A DNA stretch of 64,000 nucleotides from Ignavibacteria bacterium. Its GTDB lineage: Bacteria > Bacteroidota > Ignavibacteria > Tepidaquicellales > Tepidaquicellaceae. Location of the stretch: contig JADJYU010000003.1 of NCBI GenBank assembly GCA_016719565.1, forward strand, positions 1 through 64,000, in the 5' to 3' direction. The notes beneath the pieces are model-generated. The model made no database searches and was not told the DNA's origin. It was given only the letters and a program-made list of their open reading frames with translations. This document shows positions 1-8,755 of this stretch, piece after piece. Positions within the stretch are counted from its first letter, which is position 1, and the number at the start of each line of letters is the position of its first letter. The position numbers and the translations under genes were made by a program.

Positions 1-609
1 TTATCACGGCTTGATCCAAGTGGATTAGATGATTTTTATTATATGAATGATAAGACAATTATTAATAAAACTGATTTTGAAGATAGATGGTTCATACAGC
101 ATGATATGGGAAATGTCATTGGTCAAGGGAATAAATTTATCGAAGGTTTTGAATTCTTTCAAGCAAATAGTTTTGAAACTATATCCTTGTACAAATGGAG
201 CAAAATTGATGTGCATTTTAAAGAAGATAAATTTGTAGAATCTTTTAAACAATCTTTACCATCATTTTTAGAAGATTATGCAAAAAAAGTTGGAATTTTA
301 TTACCAAGAAATCTTTTAATGAGAGGAATCAATTACGGAGAGAAAAATGGACTCAAAAACTGTATACATTAAATATTGATGAAACTCTATATATGTTCAA
401 TATGTATTTATAATAGAAATGAAGCAGCTAATATTGTTTGGGGTGCGGTTAGTGCATATTTAGGAATTAATTCCCCTGAATTAGCACAAGCTTATGCAAA
501 TTTAGCATCACTTTATGTTAATAAAAGACCTGATGAAAGTTGGGATCAAATTTCTATAAAGAGAGGTTGGTACTATTATGATGAAGATTTTAAAACATTT
601 TATAAATAA
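1..609 (+). pseudogene. Rhs-like polymorphic toxin C-terminus with toxin-44-like tail (partial, frameshifted)
   Basis: The frame is open from base 1, so the gene enters from the left. It begins LSRLDPSGLDDFYY, which resembles the DPxGL signature closing Rhs-repeat core domains. It stays open to the stop at 370-372. A second frame (about 333-411) reads REKWTQKLYTLNIDET, and the first frame resumes at 412 as NRNEAANIVWGAV and ends with SWDQISIKRGWYYY at about 540-580. The pattern (A)NIxxGxxxxxxG ... DQxxIKRGxxYY recalls the polymorphic toxin type 44 domain, a predicted RNase; this is recall, not a search. Two compensating frameshifts make it a probable pseudogene. In Rhs systems the variable C-terminus is the toxin and an immunity gene follows, which fits the next feature. 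Confidence 0.5.
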
Positions 610-614
610 AATTA

Positions 615-1267
615 ATGAAAATATAAACATTATGTTTGGTTTTTATTACTCTCACAATTTAGTGTTGCAATAATGAAAAGATTAAAAAACCTTCAATTGA
701 AGAATCTTTGAATAAAGATATAAAAATTTTACTTTAGAGGATGCACAAACATTTTTCATTAAAGAATAATGAATTAGACTCATTAGTTCTTTTTTATTTA
801 AAGGATTCTACAGTAAAAACTATTGTTAGGAGAGATAAAAATAATAATTTATTGTCTCCGGATATAGAATATAAAGGTAAAAATTTAATTCACTATAGTT
901 TGGTTTGTTTTAACGTAAATATCTTTGACTTTTCATTTAACTCTAATGATTATAAAAATGAAAATGAGTTTTGGAGGCAGAATTAAAACCTCATTAAAGA
1001 TAATAATACCCTTTGGATTTAGTTAAAATTATTGAGATGAATAACATTGATATGAAAACATTTAACTATTTTATGAATTTTATTATAAAATATAAAATAT
1101 CTAGACTCTCAAAATCTACAAAAAACGAATTTGTTAAAGTTAATTTTGGAATTATTGAAGGGTTGTTTTTTATTGCCTCCAATGATTTAATAAAGGATAA
1201 TATAGAATCCTCAACTAAAATAGAAGAAATTTCAAGAAATTGGTATTATTTTAAAGAAGTATATTAA
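615..1267 (+). pseudogene. decayed lipoprotein, possible immunity gene of the Rhs-like toxin
   Basis: From ATG 615 the frame reads a lipoprotein-like leader (MKI, stop, TLCLVFITLTI, stop, CCNNEK) with in-frame stops at 624-626, 660-662 and 735-737. It continues in the same frame through 741-986 (contains NNELDSLVLFYLKDST) and then shifts to another frame at 1013-1267 (ends SRNWYYFKEVY). Joined, this would be a protein of about 215 residues with an N-terminal lipobox-like cysteine. Lying directly behind a polymorphic toxin end, it is in the position of an immunity gene, and periplasmic lipoprotein immunity proteins are common in such systems. No family was recognised. It cannot make a full protein as written. 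Confidence 0.4.
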
Positions 1268-1652
1268 AGATAATATTGAAATGTTACATTTTGAAATTAA
1301 TTTTAATATAAATTAATTTGTACACATTTTCAAAAATTTCAACTTGAAAATTTATTCTTTGTGATAACTTTAAAAAAAATATTAATAAAATAACTCAATA
1401 GAAATGACAGCAAACATTAAATTAGAAGTGACCTCAAGAAAGGAGTACTAAATTTTATACAATAAAATGTGGTGTCTCTTACGAAATCATTTAATGTTCT
1501 TGCGAAGCATATGATGGTAGTATCCTTCACAGTTATGTGTATTTTTGTTATAATTTTAAAAAATGGATATAAAGGTTTATTATAAATGTCGAATTAAATT
1601 ACGTCAATAAGAATTCATAAAATTTTATAACTTTAATAATATAATATCATAC
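1268..1652. other. AT-rich intergenic stretch, no gene seen
   Basis: About 385 bases with no convincing open frame on either strand. The stretch is very AT-rich with several poly-A and poly-T runs. It separates the Rhs-like remnant from the tRNA-like sequence at 1653. Confidence 0.5.
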
Positions 1653-1725
1653 TGGCTGAAGATCAGTTTGGTATAACGTATACATAGCATGTAAGAGGTC
1701 AGCGGTTCAATTCCGCTTAGCTCCG
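1653..1725 (+). pseudogene. degenerate tRNA-Ala copy
   Basis: The 3' half (GTAAGAGGTCAGCGGTTCAA then CCGCTTAGCTCC) nearly matches the T-arm and acceptor end of the intact tRNA-Ala at 8582-8654. The 5' half is recognisable (GATCAGTTTGGTATAACG for the D-arm), but the acceptor strand has lost pairing and the anticodon stem is broken. The anticodon loop reads ATAGCAT instead of ATGGCAT, so the anticodon would be AGC. It is probably non-functional. As a same-orientation copy 6.9 kb from the intact gene it may mark an old integration or duplication boundary. Confidence 0.65.
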
Positions 1726-1828
1726 CAAATTTTCAAGAAAGCTATTGTACATTTTTATTAATAACTTGAAAAAATTTTTACCAATAATTATTATACAGAA
1801 ACAATTTTGTAAACTTAACGAGAAATAT

Positions 1829-2091
1829 ATGGCTAAATTAACAAAATACACATTAGACTTTAATGAAAAAAAAGATCAATGGGATCTTACAAATGATAAA
1901 ACTAACAAGGTAGTGAAGTCCTTTGATACTAAAGATAAAGCAACAGCAGGAGGCATACTTAGAAAAGCTGTAGGCAATGATGGCGGATCAGTTAAAATTC
2001 AAAAAACGGACGTTTTCAAGAGGAGCGAACATATGCCAAAATCAAGTGATCCAAAAAATCGAAGGCTAATTTAACAAAAAGTTTTTGCTGA
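1829..2091 (+). pseudogene. DUF2188-like small protein, frameshifted tail
   Basis: ATG 1829 (MAKLTKYTLDF) is preferred over the upstream open frame because the DUF2188-like pattern starts here: tryptophan in KKDQWDLTND, then SFDTKDKATAGGILRKAV, then GGSVKIQKTD. DUF2188 proteins normally continue DGRxQxERTY plus a basic tail. Here that tail is in a different frame (FQEERTYAK), so a base is missing at about 2010, and a second slip at the A6 run near 2053 is needed to read a lysine-rich end finishing near 2091. The literal frame stops at 2074 (81 residues from ATG 1829). Function is unknown; the family is common on mobile elements. Confidence 0.5.
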
Positions 2092-2175
2092 AGAAAAGTT
2101 AAAGTAACTTACCAATCCTTAACTCTAACTCTTTACTTCTTCTATCTATAAATATACTTTAGTTAGTATGTTATA

Positions 2176-2856
2176 ATGCAAATTATGAGATTGAACACAT
2201 ATATTAGCGATTCTATTAAATCTCCTTTTCATGAAAAGAACGAAGATAAGATTTTAATAATCAATGATTATCATTATTCTCTTTTCTTTTTGTTTGATGG
2301 TGTGGGATCGGCAAAAAACGCTTACCAAGCAATTAATATATCTATTCGATTTATTTCAAATTCTTATAAAAAGTTTCTGGATAATGAGTTATTTAATCTT
2401 TCAAAATTGATGTTTGAAGTCCATAACGAGATAATGCGATCGAATTTTACAGAAGCTTATAGTACATATGTCGCAATGTTTATACCTCATAGTGATGAAC
2501 AGAAAGTTTCGATATCTTCGATGGGAGATTCCCGGCTTTATGGGATTACGAATCAATATATGCAACAATTGACTATTGATGATAATGTTCCAGGAACTGA
2601 AAATGTTATAACAAAGAGCTTAGGCATTTCGAGTTTGAAAGAGGAAGATTTCATTCAAAAAGATTTTTTCCCTAACGAGAGAAGGTATTTACTTTCATCG
2701 GATGGTTTCTATAAGTTAATGGAAAAAAATATTCACATTTTTCATGAAAAGATGAATTTTGCAAGATTGAAAAATACTAAAAAGGCATTGTATAAAGACA
2801 TTCTTAATAATAATACGGACGATGCTTCGTATATCTTAGCCGAAGTCTATGTTTAA
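2176..2856 (+). CDS. PP2C-family (PPM) serine/threonine phosphatase
   Basis: 226 residues, intact. It shows the metal-binding and catalytic motifs of PPM phosphatases: FFLFDGVGS (D41-G42), GDSR at 117-120 after a beta strand, SSDG at about 174-177, and N-T-D-D-A at 213-217 near the C-terminus. It is close to a minimal PP2C domain with no membrane segment, so it is probably cytoplasmic and removes phosphate from Ser/Thr. The natural partner is the Ser/Thr kinase encoded convergently at 4685-5474. The downstream gene starts at 2849 inside this gene's stop region, an 8-base overlap that suggests translational coupling. Confidence 0.8.
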   Translation: MQIMRLNTYISDSIKSPFHEKNEDKILIINDYHYSLFFLFDGVGSAKNAYQAINISIRFISNSYKKFLDNELFNLSKLMFEVHNEIMRSNFTEAYSTYVAMFIPHSDEQKVSISSMGDSRLYGITNQYMQQLTIDDNVPGTENVITKSLGISSLKEEDFIQKDFFPNERRYLLSSDGFYKLMEKNIHIFHEKMNFARLKNTKKALYKDILNNNTDDASYILAEVYV

Positions 2857-3512
2857 AACAGAAAAGGATTTAGTAAAAAATTACTGCTAATCTTGAGAAT
2901 AATAAATTAGAAGGTTTCTCATTTCAAGGAATCAAAATAAAAGATTTTCATGAAACTAATTTAGGATACGGTGTTCCTGACATTGTTGTAACTCATTATA
3001 ATCTTCCGTCTGAGCTGCGTTCAACTTATTTGGATTATTTTGATATACTAGTTCTGGATTTTATTCTTCGGCAGCAAGAAGTCACATTAGAGGTTATTGC
3101 TTTGACCACCAGATCTCCAAAGTTAAAGATTAGAAATAGTTTATCAAAACTTCTGCAAGATGATTTTATTTCTTCATATGATAATTTATATAAACCTTTC
3201 AAACCATATCAAAACATTCTAACGGGAACAGTTGCAATTGAAGCAAAACTATATTCTTGGAAGCGCGCCCTCATTCAAGCATATAGATATAAATGGTTTT
3301 CTGAGCAATCTTTTGTTTTTTTGCCTGAAGAAAATATTGCTCCGGCGGAACGAAATTTAAATATGTTTAAAAAGTTTGAGGTGGGCTTAGCATCTGTTAC
3401 AAAAAACTCTATCAAGGTTATTTATGCTCCTAAGCCTTCAAACCCTATTTCCTCAACAATGCACGCTGTACTAAATGAGCATGTGCTTAAATGGAGCCAG
3501 ATCATTAGATGA
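2849..3512 (+). pseudogene. winged-helix / nuclease-like protein coupled to the PP2C gene (frameshifted)
   Basis: ATG 2849 overlaps the phosphatase stop. The frame reads MFKTEKDLVKN and stops after the A6 run at 2875-2880; another frame carries on from about 2890 (ANLENNKLEGFSFQG) to the stop at 3512, so one indel near the A-run splits it. The body has GYGVPDIVVTHY, then a helical stretch like a winged helix (EVIALTTRSPKLKIRNSLSK), then VAIEAKLYSWKRALIQAYRY. PD and E-A-K spaced this way, with W-K-x-A-L-x-Q-A-x-R-Y after, resemble PD-(D/E)xK nuclease cores. That reading is inference; no named family was recognised. Confidence 0.45.
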
Positions 3513-3791
3513 TTTTGATTTTAAAAAATTCTCCCATGTAGAAAGATGATAATCACTACTTTCTTCATCTAATATAACCTTTTTGTCATATAGAATTTTA
3601 TAAACCTCTTTAGCCTCTGAGATTTTCTTTAAAACGTAATTAATACGATCATTTCCAAGTTTTTTTAGACTTATTTCCTTAAGTATCCTATATATAGCTA
3701 AGAGGTAGTTTTTATGAACATCGGGACGATTATTACCATTATTTGCCCAAGGATAAGCTGGGTCAAGTATTATATCTGAAAAAATGTTTTT
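3471..3791 (-). other. in-frame extension beyond the stop of the 3792-4691 gene
   Basis: On the minus strand the frame of the neighbouring gene continues past its TGA (3792-3794) for 106 sense codons. It contains SDIILDPAYPWANNGNN and HKNYLLAIYRILKEIS and ends at TAG 3471-3473. The composition is protein-like, so the TGA may be a nonsense mutation in a protein of about 406 residues. The segment overlaps the 3' end of the convergent gene that stops at 3512. Confidence 0.4.
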
Positions 3792-4691
3792 TCATTTTTG
3801 GATCAGGTTTATGCAATTGTTTGATCTTAATTTAACAAGCTCCTGTGATCTAATCATATTCATTACCTTTTCAGAATAATACCAACCTTGAGAAGGGCCT
3901 CCGCCAATATCCTCTGTAAATCTTTTTATACTGAACCTCCTGAGATTCTCAAAGCTTCCAATTGATACATAATCAATGTCCGTAAGTGCTATAAACGCGA
4001 TAGCATCCCAATTCGCATATCCATAAATAGTTTTAAAACCATTCTTTTTTAATATCGAGAAAATACGGGTAAGATTATTATAATAATCATAATGTACGCT
4101 AATTTTTTTCTTGTATTCAGGGGCTAAATCACAAACGACATAATATCCATCAAACTTTTTGTTAACGTTTGTGAGTAAAGTCAAAATTTTCTCTACCCAT
4201 TCAGAATCTTTTATTTCGGAATCATTAAAAGAAACGGTTAAGAAATATTCAACTCCATTATTTTTGTTTTTAGTGATATAATTATTTATTTTATCAACTA
4301 TACTTGCAAGTTTATCAATATCTTTGTTAACCTCACAACGCATTGGAATAATTATTTTTGAAAGTCCTAATTTTTCTTGATAATCAATGCCTTTGACTAT
4401 TAAATATGGATAATCAGTGATTGTAGTTCCATCACTCTCCATCTTTGCAGGATGGAAATCATAAGAACTAAGTTGGCCTTTATCTTTTGAGTTTTTATAG
4501 CCGTAATATTGAAGATCTACTAAGGAAATAGGTAGATACTCATCGGCACTATACCCGCTAATTGGTGTACTAATTTTGCCCTCAGGAAAACTGTATGCAC
4601 TAAAAATAAAACCGTCACCGATTTGATTTTCAAAAAAGCAATCCAAATTCCAGTTAGATCTATGTCCGAGTTGATGAAGTATTTTTACCAT
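3792..4691 (-). CDS. unknown protein coupled to the Ser/Thr kinase, possible alpha/beta barrel
   Basis: 299 residues up to a TGA that may be premature (see 3471-3791). ATG 4689-4691 overlaps the kinase stop as ATGGTAA, indicating translational coupling. No signal peptide. Strand-like segments alternate with helices (YLIVKGIDY, KIIIPMRCEV, YFLTVSF, GYYVVCDLAP, KTIYGYANW, DIDYVSIGSFENLRRF), as in an alpha/beta barrel; that fold call is inference. No family was recognised. Its constant pairing with a kinase, and a phosphatase facing it, suggest a role in the same phospho-signalling module. Confidence 0.5.
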   Translation of the reverse strand: MVKILHQLGHRSNWNLDCFFENQIGDGFIFSAYSFPEGKISTPISGYSADEYLPISLVDLQYYGYKNSKDKGQLSSYDFHPAKMESDGTTITDYPYLIVKGIDYQEKLGLSKIIIPMRCEVNKDIDKLASIVDKINNYITKNKNNGVEYFLTVSFNDSEIKDSEWVEKILTLLTNVNKKFDGYYVVCDLAPEYKKKISVHYDYYNNLTRIFSILKKNGFKTIYGYANWDAIAFIALTDIDYVSIGSFENLRRFSIKRFTEDIGGGPSQGWYYSEKVMNMIRSQELVKLRSNNCINLIQK

Positions 4692-5474
4692 TTTAGTGTT
4701 TCAAGTAAATGTTTTAAATCTCTTGGTCTGTCAGCGGGTGAGATACCAAAACATTCTTTAAAAAATGAATTTAGTTTACAGTCCGGTTCGGTTGCATGGG
4801 AAGTATCTTTAATTTGAAATTTTTGCTTCACATCACTTTGGTTATTTCCAAAAGGTTTTCGCTGATAATAAAGTGTGTAGCCGATTAAGCCAAGATTAAA
4901 AAAATCCGATCTATAATCAATTAGGTCTCTTTGACACAACAATTGTTCAGGAGAAGCGAAGTCCCAGCTATTCGGAATAAAATGAGTTGTGTATACTGTT
5001 CTGAAGATCTTGAGCTATGCCAAAATCAATTACTACAGGTCTACCATCAGTTTTAATCATAATATTGTTTGGTTTTAGATCTCTATGGATTTTGTTATCA
5101 CCCCAAATCGGTTCAAGTATTGAGGTGATGGTTATTACAAGGGTACGAATTTTTTCAGCATCTCCGGCATAACTGTTAGCAATATCATGCGGGCTTGAAC
5201 CATCAATATATTCTTCAAATACAACTTTGTCTCCTTTAAAATCATCTACATTTAGTATTTTTGGGATTCCATTTATATGCTTGAACTTCTCATAAATATC
5301 AAGCTCTCTAATGTCTCGTTTACCAAAATCATGAAAAAGTTTTAGAACACATTTTTCACCATCCTTAGTAACCACGAAAACAATCTTTTGGCCACCTCTT
5401 TTTATAGAATGAGCTTCGGTGATATTATAATGGCTTTGAAGTTCGGGGCTTAAACTGACGATAGTTGAGGTCAT
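4685..5474 (-). pseudogene. Hanks-type serine/threonine protein kinase, one frameshift
   Basis: The first frame (5474 down to 4968) gives the N-lobe and catalytic loop: lysine in CVLKLF (K45), HRDLKPNN at 130-137 and VIDFGIAQ (DFG 150-152). A second frame holds the activation-segment end and C-lobe: THFIPNSWDFASPEQ, then LIDYRSDFFNLGLIGYTLYY, then PFG and the Arg-containing ADRPRDLKHLL, ending at 4685. A one-base indel near 5010-5020, just after DFG, separates them; reading across it gives a continuous kinase of about 260 residues. No transmembrane or sensor domain is visible. As written the protein would lack its substrate-binding lobe. Confidence 0.7.
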
Positions 5475-5743
5475 AATTTTACGTCAACTTTATTTTATTA
5501 ATATATACCTTTATTACTATTTGTTCAACCATCCTTTTTTTTGTATTTTTAAATAATTTGTATTGGAAAATCTTGAGTTTTTCAATAATTTAAAGTTGAA
5601 TTAATGAAAACTTAATATAACGTATTGTTTCTGCTATTTATAGTCTGTTTTTGTAAGATAAGAGATAATCATATATTCATCTAAACCAATGATAAAATAA
5701 ATATTAAACCTTGTTTAAAATATTTGCACTTCAAGAATACTTT
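5475..5743. other. intergenic, no gene seen
   Basis: The upstream region of the kinase gene, AT-rich, with no supported open frame. It ends at the recombinase remnant beginning at 5744. Confidence 0.45.
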
Positions 5744-6060
5744 TTAGTTCATAGGATGCTTCAAAATCTGTTTACGAAGTTGCTCCGCACTAGCCTCTAA
5801 GTAAACAATGATAGTTTGATAATACTATGTCCATAATTAGGAATTGTGAATAAATAATACACAGTAATAACGTAGCAAATTTATGTCGGAGTCCTTGTGC
5901 TCCAAATCGAATTCCTGAACTATATTTAATTATGTTAACTAATTTTTTTAATCTGCTTTCCGTAAATCCCTTGTCGCTCGTGTACGACGTTAAAAACTCC
6001 TAGTAAGTTTTCAAAGCTCTCTGTAATATCAAAGTCTTTACAAGATACATTAAGCCCGCT
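5744..6060 (-). pseudogene. decayed C-terminus of a tyrosine recombinase
   Basis: Read on the minus strand the end encodes EASAEQLRKQILKHPMN and a TAA at 5744-5746, clearly homologous to the C-terminus of the intact recombinase at 9801 (AASVHHLREQILKHPLN). Further in, GHSIIK and TIIVYLEAS, one frame apart, match the GHSDIKTTTIYLAAS block with the catalytic His and Tyr. Weaker nucleotide similarity continues to about 6060 with several stops and frame changes. It is the relic of a second, related integrase. Confidence 0.65.
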
Positions 6061-6189
6061 TCTTAGAAGAAGGTTTTTTAAATATGAAATTTATTAAAAT
6101 ATTATTCAATAATATTTTCATTTTTTTACAATCAACTTAAGTTTTATATTTTATTTAAGAAATAAAAAAATTATTTTAAACTAACATAT

Positions 6190-6362
6190 CGCGAAAGTTT
6201 TGGACGGCTTTCGTCTCGTTTCCAACTGAAATGTGGCAATTTCAAAAGAAGGAAAAAATAGACGGAAGGCGTCGCTCTGTTACTAGGGGCGCGCCTTTTT
6301 ATGTCTTTCCTTCGGGCTGCCACAGCCTCAGTTGGGGACGTAATTTAGGTTGCGTCCCTTTT
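6190..6362. other. GC-richer structured segment with terminator-like hairpins
   Basis: This stretch stands out from the AT-rich flanks. It contains a small hairpin at GACGGCTTTCGTC (about 6201), an AAGGCG...CGCCTT stem followed by T's near 6266-6300, and GGGACG...CGTCCC followed by TTTT near 6334-6362, directly ahead of the lipoprotein gene at 6403. It could be a terminator pair or a small structured RNA. No reading frame was found. Confidence 0.35.
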
Positions 6363-6402
6363 CGCATTTAAAAAACTAAACTATAAGAAAGGAAAAATTT
6401 CA

Positions 6403-7146
6403 ATGAAAAATCTATGCTTGTTGGTAGTAATTTCCATGGTTGCTTTTATTGGATGTTCAGGATCAAAAACAACAAAAACTCCAAAGTTAAAACCATTAAC
6501 ATTCCATTTCACACCGCCATCTACATCTAGTGAATCTAATGATATTACTTTTGGATTAATATCTCCAATATTCATTGATTCGTTCAAAGAATCAAATCAG
6601 GATCCTTTTAAGACCTATGCTAAAAATATGGAGAATGATTTTGTTGCTATGCTTACAGCAAGAGGGTATAAATTTAAAGGAACGTTTTCCAATACCGAGC
6701 AATTGGTGTACAGCGACAAAAAAGATATTGATTTATTAATCCAACCTGTAATTGATTTACAGTTTACGGGAGATGTATTGAAAAGAGAAATAAGTCATGA
6801 TTATTCAACCGGAAAAGATTACCCTGTGTACTTTTATGACGGCGATTTAACTATGACCGGAACAATGAACTTGTCATTTAGCGAACCATTCACAAATACA
6901 AAAATAATGGTTCAATCACTAAGAACAGATCCTGTCAGTTTTAAAATGAAAAGTTACAGTAGTTATAACGGAGAGAATATTCCTTTAACTGATCCATTTG
7001 TTTGGAATTCACTTTCAGATAATCTAACAAATGTATATGGAAAAACTCTTCAAACAGTTTGGAATCATCTTGAACCGGCGGAATTACTTCAGAAAAAAAC
7101 TGAATCAGAAGAGATAAAGAAAAACTCCGGATTTTTAAAACAATAA
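6403..7146 (+). CDS. secreted lipoprotein of unknown function (HpaA-like?)
   Basis: 247 residues, intact. The N-terminus MKNLCLLVVISMVAFIGCSG is a lipoprotein signal with lipobox FIGC (Cys18). An AAGGA-type ribosome site precedes the ATG (AAGAAAGGAAAAATTTC). The mature part has VAMLTARGYKFKGTF and later LLIQPVIDLQF, faintly reminiscent of the HpaA/neuraminyllactose-binding hemagglutinin lipoprotein family (short-lived resemblance around 'LxxRGYxxxG'). This assignment is weak. It is one of few unbroken genes in this part of the window and sits 58 bases ahead of a T9SS-type cargo gene in the same direction. Confidence 0.6.
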   Translation: MKNLCLLVVISMVAFIGCSGSKTTKTPKLKPLTFHFTPPSTSSESNDITFGLISPIFIDSFKESNQDPFKTYAKNMENDFVAMLTARGYKFKGTFSNTEQLVYSDKKDIDLLIQPVIDLQFTGDVLKREISHDYSTGKDYPVYFYDGDLTMTGTMNLSFSEPFTNTKIMVQSLRTDPVSFKMKSYSSYNGENIPLTDPFVWNSLSDNLTNVYGKTLQTVWNHLEPAELLQKKTESEEIKKNSGFLKQ

Positions 7147-7204
7147 GATCTAAATATTTCTCCAAAAAAATCAAAACTTTTTATAACTTTTTAATTAAAG
7201 ATAA

Positions 7205-7927
7205 ATGAAAAAGATTAATTTAAACACAATGAATGTAACAGCAAAAACTTTTGCAATGATTATTGTTATATTATCAACGCTATTAATTACAAATATCAAA
7301 GCAGAAGTTATGTCATCAGAAAATTTGTATTTTACATATATTGATACTGGGAGGTATTTATATGCTACGGGTGCAGAGCAAAGTAATTCAAACAGAAATT
7401 TTAGATCAGTGACTGACACTCCCGATCTAAAGCCAATCAATTTAAAAACGGATTTCTATAAAAATTTAATAAATGCTAAATCATCTCAAGCCAATGCAGC
7501 AAGAAATATTGAATATCCAAAACTTGAATTAGTAAATACTTTTAAAACAGCTTCATATTCATTTCAAAGTATTCCGGATAGACTCCATATTTCATCTATT
7601 GACGAAAAAGATTCATTTGAAAATGATATTCTCAATATGGAAAATCTGACCATCAATAGTCCACTAGAATTTTATTTATCCCAAAATTATCCAAACCCCT
7701 TCAATCCTGATACAAAGATAACATTTAATATTTTAAAATCAGCTTTTGTAAAGTTAACCGTCTATGATAATCTTGGCAAAGAAGTAAAAACACTTGTAAA
7801 TGAAAACTTACAGGCAGGTCTGAATACGATAAGTTTCAATGGAAGTAGTTTATCAAGCGGAATTTATTATTATAAACTGGAAGTAGATGGGTTAAATGAG
7901 GTAAAGAGAATGATGTTAATAAAATAA
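7205..7927 (+). CDS. short secreted protein with T9SS type A sorting domain
   Basis: 240 residues. An N-terminal hydrophobic segment (FAMIIVILSTLLITNIKA, about 16-33) is a signal sequence. Residues 35-150 match nothing recognised and look low in structure. The last 85 residues are a complete T9SS type A sorting domain: YLSQNYPNPFNP, VYDNLGKEVKTLVNE, SSGIYYYKL and a KRMMLIK end. In this system the C-terminal domain directs outer-membrane translocation and is removed or attached at the surface. The passenger is unusually small, so it may be a remnant of a larger cargo. A strong terminator follows at 7961. Confidence 0.7.
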   Translation: MKKINLNTMNVTAKTFAMIIVILSTLLITNIKAEVMSSENLYFTYIDTGRYLYATGAEQSNSNRNFRSVTDTPDLKPINLKTDFYKNLINAKSSQANAARNIEYPKLELVNTFKTASYSFQSIPDRLHISSIDEKDSFENDILNMENLTINSPLEFYLSQNYPNPFNPDTKITFNILKSAFVKLTVYDNLGKEVKTLVNENLQAGLNTISFNGSSLSSGIYYYKLEVDGLNEVKRMMLIK

Positions 7928-7960
7928 CGGTAATTAATAGCGTCCTATAGATATATTCTA

Positions 7961-7993
7961 AATGGAGAATGGTATTACTATTCTCCATTTTTA
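7961..7993 (+). terminator. intrinsic terminator
   Basis: A 10-bp stem AATGGAGAAT / ATTCTCCATT (7961-7970 and 7980-7989), nine-base loop, followed by T-rich sequence. It ends the 6403-7927 transcript. Confidence 0.75.
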
Positions 7994-8086
7994 TTAAGAT
8001 CTATTTGCTAATTACATACAAAGTAAAATAATAAAATTCAACTTATCCTTATATCAATTACCCGGTATCTTCAAGATTGATCATCA

Positions 8087-8399
8087 ATGATTTATCAGAT
8101 GCCCTTCCTGTATCAATATTTTTTTTTAATTCTATGTTCTCAGATACGAGTCAGTAATTCGAGGATAGCTCATGGGTACTTCCCTAAAGGCTCAAAACGC
8201 CCTCTCTACAACGTTTTCAAGGCAATAGATACTAAATCAGCCATAGTAACTATTGACCCATTTGATGCCCTTAGAATCATTTCTATGGGTATGCCAACAA
8301 GTAGTTCACTGCTTGCTAACTTTATTGACTATTGAACAAGAGGAACAACTTAAAAAATTTAAGTATAATTCTTTATTCCACACTGAGCCGGAAAAATAA
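8087..8399 (+). pseudogene. fragment of an unrecognised gene
   Basis: One frame gives RIAHGYFPKGSKRPLYNVF and VTIDPFDALRIISMGM, stopping at 8333-8335. A second frame, one base off, continues EQEEQLKKFKYNSLFHTEPEK to TAA 8397-8399. The composition is protein-like but no family was recognised, and the start is undefined. It is probably the broken end of a mobile-element gene, next to a small ORF with its own terminator. Confidence 0.25.
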
Positions 8400-8400
8400 T

Positions 8401-8511
8401 GTGAGTAATCTTTACAATACAAGTTTTAGTAAAGCTCCGGTTTTGAACAAACCAATCCGTGAAATGTCTAATCAAGAATTAATGAATATGATAAAGCCCA
8501 TAGATAGATGA
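8401..8511 (+). CDS. small hypothetical protein (36 aa)
   Basis: GTG start one base after the preceding stop; the product begins MSNLYNTSFSKAPV and ends NMIKPIDR. The stop codon lies inside the loop of an intrinsic terminator (8493-8522). Being placed between an upstream frame and a terminator supports a real transcript end, but the function is unknown. Confidence 0.35.
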   Translation: MSNLYNTSFSKAPVLNKPIREMSNQELMNMIKPIDR

Positions 8512-8522
8512 GGGCTTTTTTT
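8493..8522 (+). terminator. intrinsic terminator
   Basis: Stem AAAGCCC / GGGCTTT (8493-8499 and 8512-8518) followed by a run of T's. It overlaps the end of the small ORF at 8401. Confidence 0.65.
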
Positions 8523-8581
8523 GTAAGGTGTAAAGCTTTACAAAAGAATTTTTTTGTAATAATATTTTATCGATTTCATAC

Positions 8582-8654
<73 letters not shown>

Positions 8655-8755
8655 CAAATACAAATCCTAGCTGTGCAGTAAGACTTTATTGAATTTAAAT
8701 TTTGTTTATAAAAAAGTATTATTGAATTATTTAAAATTTTAAACAATAATTTGTA

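Noticed and set aside
25..252. Minus-strand 75-codon frame
   Set aside because: It lies opposite the Rhs-like toxin frame and has the Phe/Ile-rich composition typical of antisense AT-rich coding DNA.
2176..5474. TerY-type phosphorylation triad
   Set aside because: That triad needs a von Willebrand A protein with the PP2C and kinase; none is present here.
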